Positions 1-10,714 of a stretch of DNA of 64,000 nt are shown in pieces; the first letter of the stretch is position 1, and every line of letters begins with the position of its first letter. This DNA comes from Uloborus plumipes (Eukaryota > Arthropoda > Arachnida > Araneae > Uloboridae), in the NCBI GenBank assembly GCA_038373865.1, contig JAXGGA010005821.1:1-64000 (forward strand), read 5' to 3'. Under the pieces are notes generated by a model. That model saw nothing but the letters and a program-made list of their open reading frames with translations. It did no database searches and was not told the DNA's origin. The position numbers were made by a program, and so were the translations under genes.

Positions 1-283
1 CTGAAAGCACTGTGCTAAGGAGAAAACTATCGCCACATGAAAAATGTTGCATCATTGTCTATGTTTATTCAAAGTAGGAGAATTCATTAAAAAAAAACTG
101 TATATCAACAGCGAGGATTATTATTACTGTTAATAAAATTATTCATCATAGTTTCCTAGTGAAAGTATAATTTAAAGAATAATATCTTAAAAATATTTTT
201 CAGCCGATTAATCGGCCCGATTTTGCCGATTATTAATAATCGGCAAAGTGGCCGATTATGGCCGATTAATCGGTGCATCCCTA
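1..283 (-). mobile_element. hAT-type MITE, right part, cut by window edge
   Basis: This is the reverse complement of the left end of the element at 60092-61345. It shows the same run of CCGATTAATCGG blocks and ends CGGTGCATCCCTA at 283. The other end lies outside the window. No coding capacity is visible. Confidence 0.8.
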
Positions 284-547
284 GTAGTTTTTTCCTTTTA
301 TGGGTAAACGGGTCCCCTCACTAAACTGTCGTATACTAAGCACAAAATTCGTATCTGCACTTTTTAACATAATTGAGTTATCGCCACCAGGTGGCTCTTG
401 GTGACGTATTTTACCAAAATACAAAACTATATGGTCATTTGAGAGCGGGAATTATTTTTTAAAAACATCTGAAAAAGTTTCTTCTGAATCAAATGTATGG
501 TGGCGCAAAACTTTAAAGAGTTATCTCAGTTTGAGCTCCACTGCAAA
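284..547. repeat. Dispersed repeat Z, left fragment
   Basis: About 415-547 resembles 4900-5035. Shared phrases include GGTCATTTGAGA, CTGAATCAAAT and ATCTCAGTTTGAGCTC. The repeat is interrupted at a TA by the pogo-like MITE that follows and resumes near 4022. Bases 284-414 show nothing I recognise. Confidence 0.6.
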
Positions 548-1094
548 TACAGTGAATTCTCACTTATACACCGAGTCATTTATGCGCCTTTTTCACTTAT
601 ACGACGATTTTAAATGGTCCCAGCACATCCCATGGTAAAATAATGATAATTTCATTCGTTTATGCGTCGCTCTAAAGATAAATATTTCACTTATGCACCG
701 AATTTTTCGAAAAATGTAAGCAATTTAATTTATTTTCTTAAAAAATGAGCATGTTTCTTCACTTTCCTCTTTAACCCCTCTCTTTTATTGCTCACGGAAG
801 GCATTTTATCCACGTGAGCTAGAGTTCGGAAAGGGACAATTATCTATTATCGATCGTTTTAAAGTGAATAGTTTGTAATTAGGGTATGCTACAATGTTTG
901 TTTTCTCCTTATCATTGCAGTTAGCTTACAGTAGTTGCCAAACCGTAGAAATATGACCATTTTCTATAGAAACATTCTTATTCATTCTTTCATTAAAACT
1001 TATGTTGCATTTCAGACCTTTAAATAGGCTTGTTAACTTATGCGCCTTTTTCTGTTGGTCTCTGGGGTCGGCGCATAAGTGAGAGTGCACTGTA
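548..1094. mobile_element. pogo/Tigger-like MITE, TA-flanked
   Basis: TIRs read CAGTGAATTCTCACTTATAC on the left and the complement of CAGTGCACTCTCACTTATGC on the right, with TA on both sides (548-549 and 1093-1094). Copies of the same family lie at 22843-23289 and 35417-35988. TA targets and CAGT ends suit the mariner/pogo group. No transposase frame is present. The undamaged target is seen at about 5027 (GATACCACTTTT). Confidence 0.75.
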
Positions 1095-2177
1095 CCACCA
1101 AGGCTACACTAGATAGCGTTTTATACAGGCTTCTTCATTACTCAAAACATCAATGGTAAAGATTTGCCCGCTAGAGAGCGCTGAACAACGACCTCCCAAA
1201 TGTTTGTTTACATTTATTAGCATGTTGTTTCCGCTGTAAAAAGTGACGTTTATCCTATCTTTTAGGGTTAAAAAATATTGATGTAGTTAACTGAAGTGGA
1301 GTACAGAGTGAATTGATGCCGAAGGCCCTCTTAGTACTGCTTTTTAGGGGAAATAAATTCCCTTTTCAGGTAAAGTTGGTCGCAACTCATGATTCAGTCA
1401 TACGACATTCATTCATTGTTTACTTTCTTCGAATTAGCAACATATAGCAATGGCGTTCAATTTTGACATCTCTGCATTAATAAAATATACGCTTTTCTTC
1501 GCAGCCGATAAATAAAAATGTAGCAATGAAATAATATTGTTCTATTTACTATTTTGTTTCATTACTGTTGCTCACACGATCTTAATTGCTACGCAAAAGC
1601 TCAGATGTTCATTTTGATAGCGTTGACCCATCAGAGCGATAAATGGCGAATCTATTCGTAGAGACATTTCATTTTGATGCCCCAGAATGAAATGTACACT
1701 AATGAAGCGATGGTGTTCAACGGAAAGACGATTGACAACAAAACATATTAATTTCTTTAGTAAAAACGAAATGAGCATATATAATCGTTTGGTACTAAAG
1801 AGCAATACAAGTACGAAAAAAATAAACAAAACTACAATATTACGACGACCAACTGTAAAATTTTGTTTTCATTTACACAACATTAAAAGGTAATGTTCTT
1901 TTTATGTTAAATTTCACACATTGATAATATTTCGATAATTGGGAATCTGCTGTGGTTGCCAAATTTTTGGCGATAATTACTTTATTTTGTTGCTCTTTAG
2001 TTTATGTTTGCGAAGGAAGTATATTTCCCTCGCTCATAAATTGGACACAAAGATTTAACGCCAATTGAAAGATAACCAGACTTCCAATCACTGAAATCTT
2101 CCCTTTTTAGCCTACTTTCCCGTTAAAAATAAAAGAAAGACGAAAAAAGTATTAAAAGTAGCTTAATGCATCGAAAA

Positions 2178-2258
2178 AATATCGCCAAGTCCAAAAAATA
2201 TCGCCAAGTTAAAAAAAATATCGCCAAGTCCAAAAAATATCACCAAGTTAAAAAAATA
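2178..2258. repeat. Short tandem repeat of ATATCGCCAAGT units
   Basis: Four successive units of about 20 bp alternate the spacers CCAAAAA and TAAAAAA. The phrase TCGCCAAGT also recurs near 3487, 27230-27375 and 29820-29940. Confidence 0.75.
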
Positions 2259-2270
2259 AAGAAGTAAAAT

Positions 2271-3360
2271 GAATATCGAAAAATTAAAAATTTGAAAGTA
2301 GGGTATTGAGATGGGGAATTTGTATGTCGGTCGGTCTGTCGGTCGGTCGGTCGGTCTGTCTGTCCCCCCCTAATAACTTTTGAATGAACATTCCGATTTG
2401 GACAAACTTTTTTTTGTTGGAAAGATCTCGGCGAGTACAGCTCATTCCCATATTTGATTTTTTGATTTGAACAATTTTTGGTTCAACTTTGAGCCGTTCA
2501 AATAACCGGTCCCGCGATACTAACTTTTTAATGAACAGTCCGATTTGAACAAACTTTTTTTTGTTGGAAAGAACTTTTCAAGGATACTTCATTCCCGTAT
2601 TTACATTTCCGATTTGAACAATTTTTCATTCAACATTGAACCGCTCAAGCAAGCTGTCACCCCTAATAACTTTTGAGTAAACAGTCCGAAAAAAAATGAC
2701 TGACTGTGCAGACGATTTTTTGTTTATTTATTCATTTGTTTTATTGAATTTATTATTATTATTATTATTATTTTTGGCAGACGATTTTTTTTTGTAACAA
2801 AAATGTTTCATTCACTAGGGCATTTTATTCTTTATTTATATTTAACAACTGGCAACGGATTAAAAGTGAAATTCGAGACATTTTATCAACGGACGAGTTT
2901 TTTTTTCTTTTTTTTTTCTTTCTTTGATAAAATGTGTTTTGATGTACTTTGTACTTTTAATTTTTTTTTGAAAACAATTGAGGAATTTTTCTACGGAAGA
3001 ACTGTAACAGTTACATTCTTTAAAAGGTGCGACAAAACTTTATTTATTCATTTATTTACTTTTTATGTGTCTATTTCATCTGATGAGAGAGGTATATTTT
3101 GCTTTTAAAGGTATGTTTGACATAATTTTTAGTCTTAGATAATCAAGAGAATAATGATCAGATGCTAGAATGTCGATGTACGGGAAAGTAGGCTCGTTTA
3201 GTTCTTGACAGAACTTCTTGTTTGTTTCTAATTTCACACATAAGTTTAATACTTGAAAGTAAAATAATGGGCCAACTGAAAAAAAGCTGCGAAATAATGT
3301 GAGAATTCTTATTAAAAAACTCGCCAAATCAACTTCAAAAGCTCCATTAGCATGTAACAT
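2271..3360 (+). repeat. Dispersed repeat D with GGTC/TGTC microsatellite
   Basis: It contains a (GGTC/TGTC)n tract at about 2325-2364 and a (TTA)n tract near 2752-2772. It shares phrases with 28080-28510 and 30846-30960, such as GATCTCGGCGAG, CGATTTGAACAAAC and ACGGGAAAGTAGGCTC. Class unknown. The short open frames here have no recognisable protein. Confidence 0.6.
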
Positions 3361-4028
3361 AACAAGTTTAATAAATATATCGAGCCATTATTATCTTTGA
3401 AATTTAAATTAAAATGCAAAATAAGAGAAAAGAAGACGATGCAAGCTTAAAATTTTAATCTTCGCTTAGGTGGTAAGAAAATACATCGCCAAGTTAAAAA
3501 ACGTACCTATAACTGAAACGTACATACTACCAAAGATCTCGGTTATTGAAATATTCTCAAAAGCTTTACGGAGAACTTCCATTAAAATGTAAAAAAATCG
3601 CCAAATAAATTAATTTGACCATCTAAACTCATCAAAAGTTTTGATGGAACTATCGTTCCAAAATCGCCATTTATCGCTCTGCGGTGCCAGTGTCGTTTCA
3701 TAGTTAATTAATAATTAGAATCAATTAAAATGAAAAATAATTCACTAACTAATTAAAATAAGCCGTTAAAATGCAGAATAAACCAACAAATCGAACGAGC
3801 TATTAAATAACGTTAAAATACACTAAAATAGAATTGAATGCCAAATTGTAAAATGGTCGCCAACAAATTAACTTTTAATTTTGTCTTTTATTATTTGATT
3901 TGTAGAAATGTTAGTTACCATAAAATTCGATAGATGTCGCTGGAAAAGGACGTCCGTTTTTATCCCAAGGATTTTGATCAAATGAAGAAGCCTGTATAAA
4001 ACGCTATCTAGTGTAGCCTTGGTACCAC

Positions 4029-5093
4029 TTTTGCGCTTAGCACGGCAGTATAGGGTAAGTGGGTGATGATTTTAAAATGAATAGCAATTCTGAACAAAAT
4101 TAAGAACAAAACATAAGAATATGAGTATCAATTTTTGAAAATGGTTTGTATTAGTATCATATGCTTTGACGTTCAGGGATAACTTTTTTCTAACTTTACA
4201 GACAAGAGGTTCCAAAGTCCAGACCGCCACGGACGTCTCTTAAAAATTACTAACATTGTGGACTCCCCCCCCCCCCCCCCCCCACCTTTGTTTTCCTGAG
4301 TCGAGAGGTATTGCTGTGGCGTTTCGCACAAGATTTATTTCAGGTGCGTATTTTTATTCTTTGTCAAGTCTGTTACCAAAGATTTCAGTATTAATTTTTA
4401 CTTTTTCTGAACTTTTACCCCGAAATATTGTTTATTATACAACTCTAAGAAAATGCATATGGTTGTTCAATTTTTAAATTCGACAACCTAGCCATAATTT
4501 AACATTTTGGTTGGAATATCAAGTGCGTTACAGGTCAAATCCGTTACCAAATGTCAAATCCGTTACCATACAGTTTTTGATCCTTATTTTAATAATCACA
4601 AACATCGTTTTAAGCTTCAGGGACCCCAATAATTTCAAATGAAATTGGTTCTAGGTGCTATGATATAGTTTAAAAGTGAGATTTCATATTGATTTTATAT
4701 AGTAATGGACGACAATTTGTCTTGCAATTTAAAGTTTTACGACAGCATTTTAATACTCAATTATGCATCAAAGTGTACAACCAATAACTTTTTCACATAC
4801 CTAAAATATGTAACAAAACATCTGTTAGTGATTCTGAAAGAAAATAGCAAGTTAAAAAAAAATACTTAAAAATTCTGAAATGTAAGCATATGGTGAAAAT
4901 GACCCATATAGGTCATTTGAGAACGGGAAATATCTTTAAAAAATTCTAAAAAAGTATCATCTGAATCAAATACATGGTGGTGCAAAACTTTAAATAGTTT
5001 TATCTCAGTTTGAGCTCGACTGAAGATACCACTTTTGCAGCACAGCAGTATACTGATGAATAAGTAAAATGTGAGTTATTGCAATAATTTATC
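4029..5093. repeat. Dispersed repeat Z, fuller copy, with C20 run
   Basis: About 4290-4910 is the inverted counterpart of about 23690-24310, with phrases such as AAATCCGTTACCA and TTTTTGATC. About 4200-4285 resembles the Helitron piece at 37505-37580 and ends in a run of about 19-20 C. The segment 4910-5060 is the undisturbed counterpart of the target occupied at 548-4021. No protein is recognised. Confidence 0.55.
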
Positions 5094-5097
5094 TTTG

Positions 5098-7946
5098 GAG
5101 TCATTCCATGTCAAGTGGACTAGTGGTCCCCACCCAACCATCTCTGATTTGGATCAAATTTTACAGAGGTATAGACATGCCTATGAAACTAACCTGTGCA
5201 AATTTTTAGCTTCCAAGATCCAAATCTGGAGAGCTAGGATCCCGCAAAAAATGTGGTCCAAAATGGCGGATGAGCTTTGTGAAGCGAGTTGCAATGTTTA
5301 GGTCAAGGTTGCAGAAAATTTTATCACAGTGGAAGCCTAATTTTTTTTGGAGCTTAAAGAACTTTTGGTTGTCAACACTCTCCAGTATATTTTTTGAGAT
5401 TGCGCTTATTAGATTTTGTGTAGCACGCGCCTAAACTTGCGAAAAAACGCGGTGGGCAATTTTTTTCCTGGATTTCAGGTTGTCATAAATTTTTAACCAA
5501 AAAACTTCAAAGGTTTATACTTCGTAGTTTTATTGTCCAAATACTTGTTTTTAATGTTTTACAGCTGCAGAGCTTAAATATTGTATTTGTAAAAGATATT
5601 GGCACCCTAAGTGTCGATAAAAACGCTTCTTTTGAAAAAATCGCATGCTTTCAACTCACTATATCTCAGGTTTGTCACCTAAGACAATTTTTTCTTTGGC
5701 ACCATTAGAAAGAACAGATTTTTTCCTATCGAAATGAGCTTTTTTTTCGATAGTGTTCTTTCGAATAGGGATTAAAAAAATAGCTTGAAATACTGTCTAT
5801 TATGAAGAATTGGCATAATTAGGTTAAGACTGCAGAAAATTTTATCACACTGGGGGCCTAATATTTTTGGAGTTTAAAGTACTTTTAGTTGTCAATACTC
5901 TCCAGTATTTTTTGTGAGATTGAGCTTATTAAATTTTGTGTAGCACGCATAAAATTGCAAGTTAACATAACTTGCAAAAAAACGCGTTGGGCAATCTTTT
6001 TCCTGGATTAATAAATTTTTAACCAAACAAATTCAAAGGTTCATATTTCGTAGTTCTATTGTCCAAATACTTGTTTTTAATGTTTTACAGCTGCAGAGCT
6101 TAAATATTGATTTTGTAAAAGATATTGTTGTCAAAAGTGTGTATCAAAATCATTTTAATGAAAAATTGCCTGTTTTCTACTCACTGTATCTCAAGTTTGT
6201 CACCTTTCACTTTTTTCGTTGCTACCATTAGAAAGAACAGATTTTTTCCTATTGAAATGAGTTTTTTTTCGATGGTGTTCTTTCGAATAAGGAAGAAAAA
6301 AATAGCTCGAAGTATTGTCAGTTATGAAGAATTGGCATAATTAGGCTAAGACTGCAGAACATTTTATTATACCAGAAGTTCTAATTTTTAACAAATTAAA
6401 GTACATTTAGTTGTTTATATAAATACTCTGATAGGAAAAAATCTGTTATTTATAGTAGTACTAACGAAAAGAAGATGGAAGGTGACAAACCTGAGTTACA
6501 GTTCATTGAAATCAAGCTATTTTTCAAACAGGAATTGCCAATAATTATCATGTATGCTACACAAAAGCTAATGAGCTTGAAATCACATAATTATAGAATC
6601 TATTAACAACTAAATGTACTTTAAGTTGTTAAAAATTCGAACTTCTATTATAATAAAATATTCTGCAGTCTTAGCCTAATTATGCCAATTCATCACAATG
6701 ACAATACTACCAGCTTTTTTTTCTTCCTTATTCGAAAGAACACCATCGAAGAAAAAAACTCGTTTCGATAGGAAAAAATCTGTTCTTTCTAATGGTGCCA
6801 ACGAAAAAACGGTGCAAGGTGACAAACTTGAGATACAGTGAGTTGAAAACAGCCGTTTTTCCATTAAAATGATTTTGATAGACACTTAAGGGTGCCACTA
6901 TCTTTTACAAATACAATATTTAAGCTCTGCAGCTGTAAAACATTAAAAACAAGTATTTGGACAATAGAACTACGAACTATTAACCTTTGAATTTGCTTGG
7001 TTCAAAATTTATGAATCCAGGAAAAAGATTGCCCACCGCGTTTTTTCGTAAGTTGACATGCGTGCTACACAAAATTTAATAAGCTCAATCTCACAAAAAA
7101 TACCGGAGAGTCTTGACAACTAAAAGTACTTTAAACTCCAAAAATATTAGGCCCCCAGTGTGATAAAATTTTCTGCAGTCTTAACCAAATTATGCCAATT
7201 CTTCATAACAGACAGTATTTCAAGCTATTTTTTTAATCCCTATTCGAAAGAAAACCATCGAAAAAAAAAGCTCATTTCGATAGAAAAAAATCTGTTCTTT
7301 CTAATGGTGCCAAAGAAAAAATTGTCTTAGGTGACAAACCTGAGATATAGTGAGTTGAAAGCATGCGATTTTTTCAAAAGAAGCGTTTTTATCGACACTT
7401 AGGGTGCCAATATCTTTTACAAATACAATATTTAAGCTCTGCAGCTGTAAAACATTAAAAACAAGTATTTGGACAATAAAACTACGAAGTATAAACCTTT
7501 GAAGTTTTTTGGTTAAAAATTTATGACAACCTGAAATCGCGATTTATGACAACCTGACCGCGGTGGGCAAAAAATTGCCCACCGCGTTTTTTCGCAAGTT
7601 TAGGCGCGTGCTACACAAAATCTAATAAGCGCAATCTCAAAAAATATACTGGAGAGTGTTGACAACCAAAAGTTCTTTAAGCTCCAAAAAAAATTAGGCT
7701 TCCACTGTGATAAAATTTTCTGCAACCTTGACCTAAACATTGCAACTCGCTTCACAAAGCTCATCCGCCATTTTGGACCACATTTTTTGCGGGATCCTAG
7801 CTCCTCCAGATTTGGATCTTGGAAGCTAAAAATTTGCACAGGTTAGTTTCATAGACATGTCTACACCTCTTTGAAATCAAATCCAAATCGGAGATGGTCG
7901 AGTGGGGACAATTTGAAAAATTGGTCCAGTTGACGTGGAATGACTC
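5098..7946. mobile_element. 2.85-kb foldback element with GAGTCATTCC ends
   Basis: The left end reads GAGTCATTCCATGTCAAG and the right end is the complement of GAGTCATTCCACGTCAAC. TTTG is repeated on both sides (5094-5097 and 7947-7950). The two halves are near-complementary around about 6440-6480, so the whole unit is one long palindrome. Within each arm a block of about 500 bp is present twice (for example 5380-5870 and 5890-6370). There is no coding capacity. The superfamily is not recognised. Confidence 0.75.
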
Positions 7947-8129
7947 TTTGCAGACCCCGTATTTTGTATTTTTCTAATGCATAATTTGGTCCTACGCAGT
8001 TGTACATTTCATTCCCGTGGATTCAAAATGCAATTTTTACTTAATCTGTAGTTACATTCATTCGGACGACGTAGAACAACCATTAGTCCAGATTAGAGTC
8101 ACTGCTTCGTATAGACTACATTGCGACAG

Positions 8130-8275
8130 ATAAGTCGTTTTTACAGTATAATACTGAAAGTAGAGGTTTCAAATAGTACTGAAAGTAGAGGTTTAGCAAT
8201 TTTAGATTTTATTACCATAAAATTAGCTGTATTATACTGTAAAAACAACATTTATTTTTCACAGTGTAGTCTATA
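8130..8275. mobile_element. Short copy of the TTTACAG-rich CACTG MITE
   Basis: The copy is shortened but keeps GTTTTTACAGTATAATAC on the left and TATTATACTGTAAAAACAAC with CACAGTG on the right. Outer bases TAGACTACA and TGTAGTCTA are also inverted repeats. Full relatives are at 16605, 18617 and 61405. Confidence 0.6.
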
Positions 8276-8328
8276 GTGGCCTTAGTCCAGATTAATGAAG
8301 TTCTATCGTATTTACATCTGCATAACTA

Positions 8329-8556
8329 CCGTAAAGTCGGGTTACTTGGACCCACAAGGGGGTTACTTGAGCCCACAGTAAAATGATAAAATCTCTGTTT
8401 GGTACTAGCGTTAGAGGCTGCAGAGTGCTTCTACCTAGCGGAAAAACGAGGAACTACGTGCAAGTCTTCAACTAGTAAGTACCAAACCCAGATTTTATCA
8501 TTTTACTGTAATGGGTTCAAGTAACCCCCTAGGGTCCAAGTAACCCGACTTTACAG
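8329..8556. mobile_element. 228-bp MITE, TA-flanked
   Basis: TIRs are CCGTAAAGTCGGGTTACTTG on the left and the complement of CTGTAAAGTCGGGTTACTTG on the right, with TA on each side. TA targets suit Tc1/mariner. The inner arms ATGATAAAATCTC and AGATTTTATCAT are also inverted. Non-coding. Confidence 0.75.
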
Positions 8557-8579
8557 TACCGTATATAACCCCACTACCA

Positions 8580-9060
8580 TCTCTATATATAAAGATGACG
8601 GGTTTTGTTTGTTAGTTTGTACGTTTGTAACCGCTGACCAGAAGGTCCCACAGCACTTACAGACCTGGAACTTGGCACAAAAATTCGAACGTATCCCAGT
8701 GTAATGCATCTCGAAGGTCAAATTCTAAATTTCGAATTAGTTATTTTTAAATTAATTAATTAGCCTTTTTTGGTGTATCCGACATAACTGAGGGAGGGGA
8801 ACCTTCCCCCACCCCAAAACATTATCTATCGCTGGAAAGGGTTTTTTTCTGAAAAAGAAAAGTTTTACCTCGTTTATCTCCGTTAATTAGAGCAGGAAAT
8901 ATTAATCAAATTTAGTCAAATTTCAAGGCTTAACTTTGTACGCAAAACTGAAACACTAGATCCATTTTCCATACACAACCTGTTCTTTCTTCAGTGGTTT
9001 AAATTTACGTATCGAGTTAAGCCTTGAAAATTAACTAAATTTGAGTATATCTCTTATTAC
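8580..9060 (+). mobile_element. Helitron-like 5' fragment
   Basis: It begins A|TCTCTATATATAAAG and continues with the leader typical of this group: CACAGCACTTACAGACCTGG, CTTGGCACAAAA and a CATCTCGAAGG phrase. It is similar to 58625-58990. I found no CTAG hairpin end, so the 3' end is lost or the boundary is further right than I can see. Confidence 0.55.
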
Positions 9061-9342
9061 TTACTTAACATAATGTCTTTTTGATTTATTTGGCGAATTG
9101 TTTTAAACTTTAAAAGGACTTTTAGTGTAATTTAAAAGGTTGTGGAGAAAACGGTAAGACTAGAATTTTTTATGTGACATTTTAAAGGAACTCAATGCAT
9201 TTACAGCTTTTAAAATACTATGAGATTTATAGCTGTAATGCCTAATAAGTGAATTTGAGGTGTTATATAAGAATATATTCTTAAAAAGTAAAGTTTTGTG
9301 GTGGCCAATAACTCTCACAATATTTTCAGAAAATTATAGTAA

Positions 9343-9900
9343 TTGGCCAACTATGATGAGAACGCTACTGATAACTCTAAACGTTTAGCAACAGAAAAAT
9401 CAGATGATGAGTTTAATGTATTAAATAAGCTCATATCTCTAAAAGACTTCCAAAATATTTTTGAAGGCGAAATGGACAAGATAAAGGCACCGAAATATCC
9501 CCCCCCCCCATATAAGGGAGTTTTAAATAATACATCACCGTTATACAAAGTTTGGCGCTTTTTTTTTTTTTTTCAGAATGATTTTTCTAAAAATAACTCT
9601 ACCAATACTGAAATACTGACTGCAATTATAACAACAAATACAACTCTGACTAATGAAGATAATGTGACAGCAGCAATAATTGTGATAACTCCTCTGAAAA
9701 TTCCTATAAATTTGTGTACGTCATCTACTTCAAACAAAACAACTCATTGTAGCAAATTTATCGATGATTACCAACAAAATGCGCCAAAAAGTAGGAGAAA
9801 TTTTCTTAATAGGATAGACAAAAAAACATTCTTTATAATTTCTGAGAGTTATAGAGTAGCTATTAAAAACAATGAACAAGAGAAGCAGCAAAAACAGTGA
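9343..9900 (+). CDS. Hypothetical frame, doubtful
   Basis: This is an open frame of 185 codons that starts at TTG, not ATG. The first in-frame ATG is at residue 44. The product is rich in Asn, Thr and Lys. It has a PPPPY stretch near residue 55 and a Phe run from a poly-T tract near residues 73-77. No domain is recognised. A TATTTTCAG sequence ends at 9329 and T15-CAG lies inside the frame near 9577, so both look like splice acceptors. Just after the stop the same frame stays lysine-rich for about 25 codons. It could be a decayed exon or chance. It is not repeated elsewhere in the window. Confidence 0.2.
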   Translation: MANYDENATDNSKRLATEKSDDEFNVLNKLISLKDFQNIFEGEMDKIKAPKYPPPPYKGVLNNTSPLYKVWRFFFFFQNDFSKNNSTNTEILTAIITTNTTLTNEDNVTAAIIVITPLKIPINLCTSSTSNKTTHCSKFIDDYQQNAPKSRRNFLNRIDKKTFFIISESYRVAIKNNEQEKQQKQ

Positions 9901-10241
9901 AAAATAAAGAAAAGAAAAGAAAACGGAACGGACAAGCAGCTGTACGGAAAGAAAAATACTTTAAAAAAGACTAAAACAAATAAAAAGAAGTCAGTAAATA
10001 CAAAAGGAAAAGATGGAGAAAGATATTGAATGCTATAATATTATAATATACTTAATGAATGGAAAATATATTCAATTAACGGTATAATACCTTCATATAA
10101 TGGTATACTATATTCATGTAAAGATATAATATTTTCATATACTGTCAATGCTCGATAACTCGAATCTGAAGGGACCGAAAAAAAAACCTTCGACTTATCG
10201 GAAGTTCGACGCATCGTTAGTTTCGATTTCCAATATTTTAA
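9901..10241. other. AT-rich spacer with half of a pogo-like MITE
   Basis: About 10144-10229 holds CTCGATAACTCGAATCTGAA facing CTTCGACTTATCGGAAGTTC. That is the style of a pogo-like end, but the partner end is not seen. The rest is A-rich sequence with ATAAT repeats. Confidence 0.4.
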
Positions 10242-10714
10242 TACAGTAGCCCCTCGTTATATCGCGCCTCGTTATATCGCTCATTCGGATATATCGCTCT
10301 TTTCTTTTGTCTCCCCCCCCCCCAAAAAAAAAAAAACTTTTAGTTCGAAACCATTTTTGAGAAAATATGTAAGGTGCTCAGAAAAGGTCTCTTTCTCATT
10401 TATTTTGTCATCAATGAACAAAACGAAGGTTCTTCTATTCTTCTGAATTCGCTGAAAAGAAGCATTTGTAGTTCCGCGAACAACGTGCAATTGGAACTCC
10501 TTTATCTGGCCCAATTATAAAGAAAAAGCTAAACTTTTTGTTACTTTTGACTGAGAAAAAAATCTAATGTTCGAATAAATTAATATTTGTGTATGTTCAC
10601 GTATAATTTACTTACATGCTGGATAGAAAACTATTTTTAATGACCTCGGTTATATCGCGCTTTCGGATATATCGCGCTTTTTTCTTGTTCCCCGAAAAGC
10701 GCGATATAACTGTA
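10242..10714. mobile_element. pogo-like MITE, TA-flanked
   Basis: The left end is TACAGTAGCCCCTCGTTATA and the right end is GCGCGATATAACTGTA. The CGGATATATCGC phrase is repeated inside. It is the same family as 21203-22265. It contains a C10/A12 tract near 10311-10336. Non-coding. Confidence 0.7.

Larger units (their letters stand above)
1099..4021. mobile_element. 2.9-kb non-autonomous TIR element, hAT-like
   Basis: The ends share at least 42 bp of perfect inverted repeat, starting CAAGGCTACACTAGATAGCG. A 7-bp direct repeat GTACCAC flanks it (1092-1098 and 4022-4028). An 8-bp reading has one mismatch, so hAT is favoured but not certain. It inserted against the right edge of the 548-1094 MITE. 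The interior is AT-rich repeat material with no transposase frame. The related unbroken target is near 5027. Confidence 0.7.

Noticed and set aside
7600..7839. 79-codon minus-strand frame with a protein-like look
   Set aside because: It lies in the palindrome arm, and its mirror at 5203-5430 carries the same reading. Neither matches a known domain.
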